A stretch of DNA of 15,548 bases from Nitrospiria bacterium (GTDB lineage Bacteria > Nitrospirota > Nitrospiria > Nitrospirales > UBA8639), in contig JAUIKP010000025.1 in the NCBI GenBank assembly GCA_030430725.1, forward strand, positions 1 to 15,548. The letters run 5' to 3'. Position 1 is the stretch's first letter. The number at the start of each line of letters is the position of its first letter. The position numbers and the translations under genes were made by a program. Shown here in pieces: positions 1 to 6,138 of this stretch. The notes under the pieces were generated by a model, which did no database searches, was not told where the DNA came from, and saw only the letters and a program-made list of their open reading frames with translations.

Positions 1-1190
1 AGTTCGTTTGCAAATTGGAAGGGCCATCCTCCAGGTTGTAAATCCGGTCGTTTAATCGACCAGTCTCCCTTTCGGCGAATCTCTTTGCTTAATAACCAGT
101 CGGCTGCCCGCTGCATGGCTTGCGGTTCACCAACACCGAGTTCTCCTAACGTAAACATTGAGATGGCGGTATCCCATACCGGGGATAAACTTGGCTGAAA
201 CTGCAGAGCATCTTCTTTTTCAAGAATGAGCCCTTCAAGCTGGCCCTGTGTATCAATAAAGTCCGGGTGGTCCCGCTCATAGCCCAGGGCATCCATCGCC
301 ATGAGGGCATACATCATTCCGGGAAAAATCGCTCCCAATCCATCTGTGAACCGCATGTGGTCTAACATCCACTTTTCTGCTTCTCGAATCGCCTTGGCGC
401 GAATATCTTTAAATCCCCGTTTTTCCCAGATTTTCAATATCTTGTCTACTTGATGAAACATGAGAGAAAAGGGATCTTTTCTCGGGAACCTGAGTTTCCG
501 GTTGGGAACCATGAGTTCGTCAACGGTCCAGTTCCCAGGCACGCTGCGTTGAACCCCGGAAGCTTGAAGAATGGAGAGGGGGACAACGATGGCCCGACTC
601 CACGATGAAATTTCATACAAGACATTCCCGGGGATGAGGACGAGTTCAGGCGGAACACTCGGGGTGTATTTCCTTGGGAAGAGACCAAACATGCTCAGAT
701 TATTCTTCGTGTAGCTATTGGTTGCTTGAAGACCTCCGAGGGCTAGAATGCATTCGCGGGCACGCTGCATTAAAGGTTCGTCGGGATCATAGCCACCCAC
801 TCGAAGCGCTACGTATGCACGGGTCGTGGCGTTTACTTCGGCCGGTCCTTCCGTGTAAATGTTCCACCCACCATCTGAAAGTTGCCGGTCAAGGATGGTG
901 CGTATGGCCTCCTGTATTTTGGTCTGAATTCTGGGTTCCCACACACCGTTCTTTGGTGGATAGAGCCAGAGTAAGAGCAACACGTAGTCGGATTCCAATG
1001 TTGTGTCTGCAGTCAAATCGCCCTGCCAAAACCCTTGCGGGTTTTGTTTGGCTAACAGTGCACGCGCAGAGGTTTGGGTGGGTTGATACGCTTGTCGTTC
1101 AAGTTCCTCCACATGTGACTTAAAGGAAGCTAGTTCGGTGAAGGCATCATTAGGCGGTGTGGGTATGGTGGTTGCGGACTGGTCTCTCAT
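1..1190 (-). CDS. shc: Squalene-hopene cyclase, N-terminal 396 residues, as it would be made from the internal start
   Basis: The family cyclises squalene to hopene/hopanol, the first step of hopanoid synthesis, as a monotopic membrane enzyme. From Met at 1190: QW-type motifs at about residues 49-55 (QNPQGFW) and 103-109 (QLSDGGW), the family signature DTTLESDYVLL at 62-72, the conserved SPVWDTA at 336-342, and GDW...PGGWPFQF at 376-393. The window ends about eight residues before where the catalytic DxDD motif is expected, so activity cannot be judged here. The typical family length of roughly 650 residues implies about 250 more beyond the edge. This start is supported by AGGAG at 1196-1200 with a 5-nt spacer, and by the N-terminus matching the family's short leader before QW1. 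The same frame continues upstream as a TetR regulator. It may be expressed as a separate protein, as a fusion, or both. Identity is firm; the start used in vivo is open. Confidence 0.9.
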   Translation of the reverse strand, partial: MRDQSATTIPTPPNDAFTELASFKSHVEELERQAYQPTQTSARALLAKQNPQGFWQGDLTADTTLESDYVLLLLWLYPPKNGVWEPRIQTKIQEAIRTILDRQLSDGGWNIYTEGPAEVNATTRAYVALRVGGYDPDEPLMQRARECILALGGLQATNSYTKNNLSMFGLFPRKYTPSVPPELVLIPGNVLYEISSWSRAIVVPLSILQASGVQRSVPGNWTVDELMVPNRKLRFPRKDPFSLMFHQVDKILKIWEKRGFKDIRAKAIREAEKWMLDHMRFTDGLGAIFPGMMYALMAMDALGYERDHPDFIDTQGQLEGLILEKEDALQFQPSLSPVWDTAISMFTLGELGVGEPQAMQRAADWLLSKEIRRKGDWSIKRPDLQPGGWPFQFANE

Positions 1191-1745
1191 GGGTGCTCCT
1201 GATTGTGTGTGAGATTGGATCTCCAAAACAAATGTCGCTCGTTGCTCGCGCGTGGGTGGCGCTAATCCTAGGGCCTCGGAAAACCAAAGCCCTTCGACAG
1301 CCAGACGCCCCAGTAGGGAACGACTTGGATCGATGGTATTTGCCAGAAAAATGCTCTGCCAATTTTGGTACCGCTTTCGAATGGGTTCGAGGAGATGGGG
1401 ATTGATGGAAAATGCCGCCATGAGAATGGAGGCAATTTCTTCTCCCCGAAGGGATCGCGTATGGACGGGGTTTTCGATAATCTCCTGGCCAAGAGCCATG
1501 TCGGGATGCTCTTCATGAATGGAGCTGGTGAGAAATTCTTCAACCTGTTTGCGATCCAAATCCTGTATGAGTAACTCTATGAGCCCCGCGAGTAACTGTT
1601 CCTTCCCTTCAAAATGGTAGAGTAAGCCACCTTTACTGATTCCGGCTTCTCGAGCGACATGCTCGAGGGTCAACCCGCTGACGCCATTTCGTCCCAATAG
1701 GTCTATGGCGGTCTCAAGAATTAAATGGCGGGTTGAAGTTAACAT
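1..1745 (-). CDS. TetR-family regulator read through in frame into squalene-hopene cyclase (3' end beyond window)
   Basis: One frame is open from ATG 1745 down to the left edge: 581 codons plus 2 bases, no stop. Residues 1-185 are a complete TetR-type repressor. The N-terminal HTH lies at about residues 8-52 (TLEHVAREAGISKGGLLYHF, the typical recognition helix). The C-terminal ligand domain ends near residue 175 (RLAVEGLWFSEALGLAPP). From Met186 (base 1190) the product is squalene-hopene cyclase. It is the first ATG after an upstream in-frame stop (TGA at 1802-1800 on the minus strand). The frame was checked by arithmetic: 1745-1190 = 555 = 185 x 3. A TetR regulator fused to a hopanoid enzyme is unusual. 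A sensor linked to its pathway is plausible, but whether one long protein is made is inference. No good Shine-Dalgarno precedes ATG 1745. Alternative: two overlapping genes whose stop was lost, or a sequencing indel in the last few TetR codons. Confidence 0.8.
   Translation of the reverse strand, partial: MLTSTRHLILETAIDLLGRNGVSGLTLEHVAREAGISKGGLLYHFEGKEQLLAGLIELLIQDLDRKQVEEFLTSSIHEEHPDMALGQEIIENPVHTRSLRGEEIASILMAAFSINPHLLEPIRKRYQNWQSIFLANTIDPSRSLLGRLAVEGLWFSEALGLAPPTREQRATFVLEIQSHTQSGAPMRDQSATTIPTPPNDAFTELASFKSHVEELERQAYQPTQTSARALLAKQNPQGFWQGDLTADTTLESDYVLLLLWLYPPKNGVWEPRIQTKIQEAIRTILDRQLSDGGWNIYTEGPAEVNATTRAYVALRVGGYDPDEPLMQRARECILALGGLQATNSYTKNNLSMFGLFPRKYTPSVPPELVLIPGNVLYEISSWSRAIVVPLSILQASGVQRSVPGNWTVDELMVPNRKLRFPRKDPFSLMFHQVDKILKIWEKRGFKDIRAKAIREAEKWMLDHMRFTDGLGAIFPGMMYALMAMDALGYERDHPDFIDTQGQLEGLILEKEDALQFQPSLSPVWDTAISMFTLGELGVGEPQAMQRAADWLLSKEIRRKGDWSIKRPDLQPGGWPFQFANE
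1196..1200 (-). promoter_or_regulatory. Ribosome binding site inside the fused frame, for the cyclase start
   Basis: AGGAG on the minus strand is followed by 5 bases and ATG (1190-1188). It is a much better Shine-Dalgarno than anything upstream of the TetR ATG. This supports independent translation of the cyclase even though the upstream frame has no stop. The bases 1190-1187 read ATGA, so an out-of-frame TGA overlaps the start, the usual form of a coupled stop/start junction. Confidence 0.6.
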
Positions 1746-1751
1746 TGATTT

Positions 1752-1788
1752 ATACTGTACCGTCTGGGTTGCATACTGTACCGTCTGG
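1752..1788. repeat. Two direct copies of a 16-bp operator-like sequence, 21 bp apart
   Basis: ATACTGTACCGTCTGG occurs identically at 1752-1767 and 1773-1788 (plus strand). The 21-bp period is two helical turns, so both copies face the same side of the DNA. Each copy holds an imperfect palindrome, ACTGTACCGT, with 8 of 10 positions symmetric around GTAC, as expected for a dimeric HTH protein. The pair ends 6 bp upstream of the TetR start codon and overlaps its predicted promoter. The natural reading is the autoregulatory operator of the adjacent TetR protein. Copies and spacing are seen; the binding protein is inferred. Confidence 0.75.
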
Positions 1789-1803
1789 CTGGTTAAGTTT
1801 CAA
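1775..1803 (-). promoter_or_regulatory. Possible sigma-70 promoter for the tetR-shc frame
   Basis: On the minus strand TTGAAA (1803-1798; 5/6 to -35) is followed by a 17-base spacer and TACAGT (1780-1775; 4/6 to -10). Transcription would start near 1768. The distal operator copy would then cover the -10 and part of the spacer, and the proximal copy would cover the first transcribed bases, a typical repressor layout. A second AT-rich hexamer, TATAAA at 1754-1749, lies so close to the ATG that it would give a leaderless mRNA. Assigned by eye only. Confidence 0.4.
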
Positions 1804-1825
1804 TCGAAAAGTTGTGATTGTACGC

Positions 1826-2038
1826 ATGAGTATGAAAGGTGGACGATCCTTGTTTCAAAAGCCCCGGCTGGAAAAATTTTATGAAAATGGCATCCACACT
1901 GAAAATTTGGCCAGTTCTGAGGTTAGTGAAGGAAGAAAAGGCTTGTTGTGTTTTTGGTCCGAGAATCCTTGCCTCGAATGTCGGGGGCTTTGTCCCATTT
2001 GGCAGAGGCTCAGAGAAGCGATTGGGGCGGGAAGTTAA
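1826..2038 (+). CDS. Doubtful small Cys-containing ORF, divergent from tetR
   Basis: The open frame from ATG 1826 encodes 70 residues (an in-frame TTG at 1850 follows AAAGGTGG with a 7-base spacer and would give 62). The C-terminal third contains four cysteines, in the pattern LLCFWSENPCLECRGLCPIW, which could bind metal. I recognise no family. For it: codon choice looks reasonable, and it lies divergently from a TetR gene with the putative operators between them, a common place for a regulated target. Against it: no clear Shine-Dalgarno for the ATG, several arginine AGA/AGG codons, competing frames on both strands, and its stop overlaps the stop of the convergent DsrE gene (2035). The stretch may simply be a long leader between dsrE and tetR. 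Confidence 0.25.
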   Translation: MSMKGGRSLFQKPRLEKFYENGIHTENLASSEVSEGRKGLLCFWSENPCLECRGLCPIWQRLREAIGAGS

Positions 2039-2388
2039 TTGAACGCCAGGAAACGGTCGCACCCGTCAATGATGTTTGAGAGGATAACCAAGCCGCAAAA
2101 GGTCACTTCTTTGCCATACCCGTCGGTTGCGATGTGGTGTTGTTGGCATCCATAGGCGCACACAAATAGCTTAAGTCCGTTCTTCGCCAACTCGGAAAAT
2201 CGGGGGTCTTCGAGGTTTTTGACTCCCTCATCAATGAAATACAAATAGGTGTCCACCTTATTCGCTAGGGCGGTTTTTGAGAGGTGGTAGACGGAATCTG
2301 CGTTGGGATGTTCGGGTGAGGTTGAGAGCAGCAGGCCCAACTTTTTGTTGGCGAGAGTAGGGTTGGCTGTGATAGCGGGGGAGTCCAT
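2035..2388 (-). CDS. DsrE/TusD-like family protein
   Basis: A 117-residue soluble protein. The core KKLGLLLSTSPEHPNADS (residues 15-32), the alternating strands and helices, and the segment LFVCAYGCQQH (75-85) match the DsrE/DsrF-like fold. Members carry sulfur as a persulfide on cysteine or act as small redox/sulfur-relay subunits; many of unknown role occur singly. Cysteines are at 77, 81, 98 and 110; Cys77/Cys81 sit where family members often have their reactive cysteine. The gene is transcribed away from the moa operon, with a 160-bp divergent gap. I see no Shine-Dalgarno before ATG 2388 and only a weak -10-like TATTAT (2410-2405, minus). A role in handing sulfur to MoaD would be speculation. 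Family assignment is good; the physiological role is unknown. Confidence 0.8.
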   Translation of the reverse strand: MDSPAITANPTLANKKLGLLLSTSPEHPNADSVYHLSKTALANKVDTYLYFIDEGVKNLEDPRFSELAKNGLKLFVCAYGCQQHHIATDGYGKEVTFCGLVILSNIIDGCDRFLAFN

Positions 2389-2479
2389 GGGAAAAATTCA
2401 CTGAATAATATGGTGTTACGACTGTCTATAAGTGAAATGAGCTTGGCTGTCAAGAGAGCATTCAGGATGGATGTTTTGC

Positions 2480-2509
2480 TTGACGTCGTTTTTCCTCTGT
2501 CTTTATAAT
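2480..2509 (+). promoter_or_regulatory. Strong sigma-70 promoter of the moa operon
   Basis: TTGACG at 2480-2485 (5/6 to -35), an 18-base spacer and a perfect TATAAT at 2504-2509. Transcription would start near 2516, leaving a leader of about 40 nt before moaC. That is too short for a molybdenum-cofactor riboswitch, so none is called. Confidence 0.75.
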
Positions 2510-2554
2510 TTACTGATTTTCAAGAGAAATTTTTATATTTGATTATTTTTGATG

Positions 2555-3058
2555 ATGGCAAATCTTACGCATTTTAATGAGTCCGGACGGGCTCGCATGG
2601 TGGATGTGACGGACAAGCCTCCCACCGAGCGTGTAGCGGTGGCAGAGGGGAAAGTGTTTGTCCTGCCGGAAACCCTTGAAAAAATTCACGCAGGTCGGAT
2701 TGCGAAGGGTGATGTGCTGGCCGTGGCTCAAGTGGCTGGCGTGATGGGGGCCAAACGGACTCCGGATCTGATCCCGATGTGCCATCCTTTACTTCTCACA
2801 GGGGTGGATGTTGACTTCAAAGAAGACTCCCGGCCAAATTCCGATGGACGGTGTGTGATTACGATTGTCGCAACGGTGAAAACCAACGGAAATACCGGAG
2901 TGGAAATGGAGGCCATGACAGCTGTTTCCGTGGCAGCACTGACAATCTACGATATGTGTAAGGCGGTAGATAAAGGCATGGAGTTTGGAGAGATAGCCCT
3001 GGTTTCAAAGTCCGGAGGAAAGTCAGGAACGTATGTCCGTGTGCAAAAAAGCGAATAG
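2555..3058 (+). CDS. moaC: Cyclic pyranopterin monophosphate synthase MoaC
   Basis: Second enzyme of molybdenum-cofactor synthesis. It converts the 3',8-cyclo-GTP made by MoaA into cyclic pyranopterin monophosphate (cPMP) in the cytoplasm. 167 residues, close to the E. coli length of 161. Expected catalytic residues are present: Lys51 ([10 protein letters not shown]), His77 (PMCHP), Glu117 (GVEMEAMTA), Asp133 and Lys136 ([11 protein letters not shown]), plus the C-terminal KSGGKSG. Three consecutive in-frame starts exist (TTG 2549, ATG 2552, ATG 2555). ATG 2555 gives [18 protein letters not shown], which aligns best with family N-termini. First gene of moaC-moaD-moaE-moaA; no clear Shine-Dalgarno, which fits the short leader from the promoter above. 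Confidence 0.97.
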   Translation: MANLTHFNESGRARMVDVTDKPPTERVAVAEGKVFVLPETLEKIHAGRIAKGDVLAVAQVAGVMGAKRTPDLIPMCHPLLLTGVDVDFKEDSRPNSDGRCVITIVATVKTNGNTGVEMEAMTAVSVAALTIYDMCKAVDKGMEFGEIALVSKSGGKSGTYVRVQKSE

Positions 3059-3105
3059 GAAGGATGATGCCTCTTCTTCGAGCTTGATCCTGGGAGTTGT
3101 AAATT

Positions 3106-3399
3106 GTGAAGGTTAAATTATTCGGGATGTTAAAGACCATGATTCCTGACGGCAAGGATTTAGAAGTGGCCTTTTCCGAGGGTGACCAGGTCAAGGATCT
3201 GGTTCATACCATACGGAGAGAGTATCCTCAGGTAGGTGAATTGCTCGAAAAGAAAAAAGTGCTGGTGTCGGTGAATCAAGAAATTGTTCATTGGGACACG
3301 GTGCTGAACACGGCAGATGAGGTTGCATTACTGCCTCCCTTTGCGGGAGGATCAGGTGATGTAGAAGCTCAGCAGAAAGGGCAATCCGATGGCTGTTGA
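3106..3399 (+). CDS. moaD: Molybdopterin synthase small subunit MoaD with C-terminal extension
   Basis: Ubiquitin-like sulfur carrier. Its terminal Gly-Gly is adenylated and thiocarboxylated, then donates sulfur to cPMP inside the MoaD-MoaE complex. 97 residues from GTG 3106, with GGGAG at 3092-3096 and a 9-nt spacer. The family body ends LLPPFAGG at residues 75-82. In ordinary MoaD this Gly-Gly is the last residue pair; here 15 more residues follow (83-97, ending in Cys). The tail is encoded by the stretch that holds the moaE ribosome binding site, and it overlaps moaE by 11 nt. The tail must be removed, or tolerated, for the usual chemistry; no MoeB-type activating enzyme or protease gene is in the window. 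Identity is strong from sequence and from its position between moaC and moaE. Confidence 0.92.
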   Translation: MKVKLFGMLKTMIPDGKDLEVAFSEGDQVKDLVHTIRREYPQVGELLEKKKVLVSVNQEIVHWDTVLNTADEVALLPPFAGGSGDVEAQQKGQSDGC

Positions 3400-3832
3400 A
3401 TTAGAAGAAAGTATGCTGGTTCGGGTGCAGTTGGAAAATTTTTCCATTGATGAGGAGTTGCATCGGGTGCGGTCCCGGTCCCGTCGAATCGGGGGTGTTG
3501 CCATGTTTTTGGGTACAGCTCGTGATCGATCCAAGGGTCGAGATGTGAGTTCCATGAGTTTTGATCACTACGAAGGGATGGCTCAGAAAAAACTCAAAGA
3601 AATCCGAGAACAGGCACTTCGTGATTTTGCCATTATTGAGGCATTGGTCCTCCATCGCTATGGTCCGATTGAAATTGGTGAAAATATCGTGCTGATCATC
3701 GTTGGGGCTGAACATCGTGCCGATGCGTTTAAGGCTTGCCAATGGTGTATCGATGAACTCAAAAAAATTACTCCTATCTGGAAAATGGAAACGACGCCGG
3801 AGGGCGAAGTGTGGGTGGAGGAACACCCATAA
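3389..3832 (+). CDS. moaE: Molybdopterin synthase catalytic subunit MoaE
   Basis: Large subunit of molybdopterin synthase. It inserts two sulfurs from MoaD thiocarboxylate into cPMP to form the dithiolene of molybdopterin. 147 residues, the usual size. Seen: GGVAMFLGTARDRSKGR (35-51), FDHYEGMA (58-65), HR at 109-110 in GAEHRADAF, and the lysine pair Lys125/Lys132 in KKITPIWKME, seven apart like the catalytic Lys119/Lys126 of E. coli. ATG 3389 is chosen because AAAGGG (3376-3381) lies 7 nt upstream; ATG 3413 is a possible shorter start. It overlaps the moaD end by 11 nt, so translation of the two subunits is probably coupled. Confidence 0.96.
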   Translation: MAVELEESMLVRVQLENFSIDEELHRVRSRSRRIGGVAMFLGTARDRSKGRDVSSMSFDHYEGMAQKKLKEIREQALRDFAIIEALVLHRYGPIEIGENIVLIIVGAEHRADAFKACQWCIDELKKITPIWKMETTPEGEVWVEEHP

Positions 3833-3848
3833 TGAATGGGAGGGAGCC

Positions 3849-4892
3849 GTGACTTTACCGGATGCAGTCAAAGATGTCTGGGGACGTCCCTTACGATCCT
3901 TGCGGGTGTCAGTGACCGATCGATGCAATTTACGGTGTCAGTACTGTATGCCGGAGGAAAATTATGTGTGGCTTCCTCGGGAAAATCTGTTGACGTTTGA
4001 AGAAATCGCCTTCCTTACGGAGTTGTTTTCCGACCGTGGGATTGATCGAGTCCGTATTACCGGAGGCGAGCCCCTATTACGCAATAATGTGGCGGAACTG
4101 ATTAAAATGCTTCGTCAAAACTCTCGGATTCGCGATATTGCGATGACCACCAATGGGGTGTTGTTGAGTGAACAGGCGCAGGCTCTTTTCGATGCCGGGC
4201 TCCATCGGGTCACAGTGAGTCTGGATACGTTGAAGCCCGAGCGGTTCAAAGCGCTGACCCGCCGTGATACGTTAGACAGGGTGTTGGAAGGCATTGCTTC
4301 CGTGGGACGGGTCGGGTTCACAGGATTGAAGCTGGATACAGTCGCCATAAAGGGGTACAACGATGATGAAGTCATTTCCTTGCTTGAATACGGCAAGCAG
4401 GTCAATGGAGAAGTGCGTTTTATCGAATATATGGATGTAGGCGGAGCCAACGATTGGTCGGTGGATAAGGTTCTTTCCCGGAAAGAGATCTTGAACATAG
4501 TTGGTGAGTATTATGGTTTGGTCGAGCCTGTGGAGGAGGTCAGTTCGGCTCCTGCGCAACGATTTCGGCTATCAGATGGCACGATATTTGGTATTATTTC
4601 TTCCACTACCGAGCCTTTCTGTTCGACATGTGATCGAAGTCGGTTGACGGCTGACGGGATGTGGTATTTGTGCTTGTATGCCAAAACGGGTCTTGATCTT
4701 CGCAAGCTTCTTCGAATGGAACGATCACGAGAAGATATTCTCTCCGTGCTGCAGTCTGTCTGGGAAACCCGAAAAGATCGCGGGGCGGAAGAACGCAAAG
4801 AGCTTGAACAGGTCAGCGGTCGTGGCCGGTACATTGAGATAGAACGATTGCGACAAGATCCACATTTGGAAATGCATGCAAGGGGTGGCTGA
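3849..4892 (+). CDS. moaA: GTP 3',8-cyclase MoaA (radical SAM)
   Basis: First enzyme of the pathway: a radical-SAM protein that rearranges GTP to 3',8-cyclo-GTP, the MoaC substrate. 347 residues, slightly over the usual 330-340. N-terminal SAM cluster Cys26-x3-Cys30-x2-Cys33 (CNLRCQYC), ITGGEP at 70-75, and the second [4Fe-4S] site Cys258-x2-Cys261-x13-Cys275 (FCSTCDRSRL...YLC). It ends RGG; a C-terminal Gly-Gly tail is typical of MoaA and needed for activity in studied members. The start is GTG 3849, preceded by GGGAGGGAG; longer in-frame starts lie inside moaE and add sequence foreign to the family. It begins 16 nt after the moaE stop. Cofactor synthesis here would need further genes (MoeA, MogA/MoaB, MoeB) from elsewhere. 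Confidence 0.96.
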   Translation: MTLPDAVKDVWGRPLRSLRVSVTDRCNLRCQYCMPEENYVWLPRENLLTFEEIAFLTELFSDRGIDRVRITGGEPLLRNNVAELIKMLRQNSRIRDIAMTTNGVLLSEQAQALFDAGLHRVTVSLDTLKPERFKALTRRDTLDRVLEGIASVGRVGFTGLKLDTVAIKGYNDDEVISLLEYGKQVNGEVRFIEYMDVGGANDWSVDKVLSRKEILNIVGEYYGLVEPVEEVSSAPAQRFRLSDGTIFGIISSTTEPFCSTCDRSRLTADGMWYLCLYAKTGLDLRKLLRMERSREDILSVLQSVWETRKDRGAEERKELEQVSGRGRYIEIERLRQDPHLEMHARGG

Positions 4893-5128
4893 TCTCCTGC
4901 GTCTTTTCCTTTTTCTGCGACGGGTCCCCCATAGAGGCGTCTTTCCTGACTGATTTCTTGCCGGTTCAACCTCCCTATGGTAATGTCGTGATAGTTGACT
5001 GTGTCGGAGTTCATAATCCTTTGTTGTGTTCTTCTCCTGCCTTCCCTGTATTATCTTTTTCTCATCCAGATCCGTTTCTAGGTTCGCGTGCGATGAGTTC
5101 ATGAAGGAACTTAAGGGTAGACTGATTT

Positions 5129-5989
5129 ATGGGATGGTTTAAACGGAATAAAAGCACGGATTCCGAGGGTACGTCCATTAAAATCGTGGAGGGGATGTGG
5201 GTTAAATGCGCAGTGTGTCGCGCTATTATTTTTAAACGTGAGATTGAGCGAAATTTAAAAGTCTGTCCAAAATGCCAATACCATTTTCCGCTATCGGTTG
5301 GTGAGCGATTGGAATTGATTGTGGATCCCGGATCATTCGAGGAATGGGATGGAGATTTAGTTCCGGAGGATCCCCTAGAGTTTGTGGACACATTGCCGTA
5401 TCGCAAACGAATTCAAAAGGCTCAAGAAAAAACAGGGAAAAAAGAAGCGGTTCTAACCGGGCGGTGTCAGATTGGCGGCAAACCTGTGGCGCTTGGAATT
5501 TTTGACTTTTCATTTATGGGTGGCAGCATGGGATCGGTGGTCGGCGAGAAAATCTGTCGTGCAATCGATCACGCATTGACCGAGCATAGGCCATTTTTGT
5601 TAGTCACGACTTCCGGTGGGGCACGAATGCAAGAGGGGACTTTGTCCCTGATGCAAATGGCGAAAACGGCATCTGTCTTGGCAAAATTACAAGAGGCTCG
5701 AATTCCATTTGTGGTCCTGTTAACGGATCCGACCTTTGGGGGGGTCACTGCCAGTGTCGCTATGTTAGGGGATATCATTCTAGCGGAACCGAAGGCGCTG
5801 ATTGGATTTGCCGGCCCGCGGGTCATAGAACAAACGATCAAAGAACATTTGCCAGAAGGCTTTCAACGTGCTGAGTTTTTGTTGGAACATGGCATGGTTG
5901 ATCATATCGTGGAGCGAAAATTTCTCAAGGCAACCCTGGAAACCTTGCTGGCACATTGCGTCACAGCAGGCTCTTCCCCTTCGGGGTAA
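5129..5989 (+). CDS. accD: Acetyl-CoA carboxylase carboxyltransferase subunit beta
   Basis: Beta subunit of the carboxyltransferase that, with AccA, moves the carboxyl group from biotin-AccB to acetyl-CoA, giving malonyl-CoA for fatty acids; cytoplasmic. 286 residues, normal length. N-terminal zinc ribbon with Cys27-x2-Cys30-x15-Cys46-x2-Cys49, then the crotonase-like core. The conserved TTSGGARMQEGTLSLMQMAK and DPTFGGVTASVAMLGD form the acyl-CoA site and oxyanion hole, followed by GFAGPRVIEQT. ATG 5129 has AAGGG 11 nt upstream. The 236-bp gap after moaA contains TTGACT (4995-5000) and CATAAT (5012-5017), but their spacing is too short for a promoter, and I see no clear terminator. Followed by folC, an arrangement also seen in E. 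coli. Confidence 0.97.
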   Translation: MGWFKRNKSTDSEGTSIKIVEGMWVKCAVCRAIIFKREIERNLKVCPKCQYHFPLSVGERLELIVDPGSFEEWDGDLVPEDPLEFVDTLPYRKRIQKAQEKTGKKEAVLTGRCQIGGKPVALGIFDFSFMGGSMGSVVGEKICRAIDHALTEHRPFLLVTTSGGARMQEGTLSLMQMAKTASVLAKLQEARIPFVVLLTDPTFGGVTASVAMLGDIILAEPKALIGFAGPRVIEQTIKEHLPEGFQRAEFLLEHGMVDHIVERKFLKATLETLLAHCVTAGSSPSG

Positions 5990-6138
5990 TCGCCGAAAGT
6001 TCCGACTCTCATTATTCCCCGTGGATCTCGGCAACCTTGACGATGAGCTATCCCAATCAGGGTGAGAGCCATACGTTTTAGTAATTATTGATACGAAGTC
6101 CCCTTCCCTTTACGATCTCCTGCCCAGTTTCGATTCCT

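Noticed and set aside
1839..2042. 67-residue plus-strand frame in another phase over the small Cys-rich ORF
   Set aside because: Composition looks random, and the other plus-strand frame is the better candidate.
1793..2062. 89-residue minus-strand frame between the DsrE gene and tetR
   Set aside because: It overlaps the end of the DsrE gene, has no ribosome site, and its sequence shows no family or domain pattern.
2389..2554. Molybdenum-cofactor riboswitch ahead of moaC
   Set aside because: The promoter leaves only about 40 nt of leader, far too short for that structure.
3702..3848. N-terminal extension of moaA into moaE
   Set aside because: The added residues are an out-of-phase reading of moaE, and GTG 3849 has a strong Shine-Dalgarno and family-like N-terminus.
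4995..5017. TTGACT...CATAAT promoter before accD
   Set aside because: The spacer is only 11 bases, too short for sigma-70.
5977..5987. Hairpin CCCC-TTC-GGGG at the accD end as terminator
   Set aside because: The stem is only 4 bp and no T-run follows.
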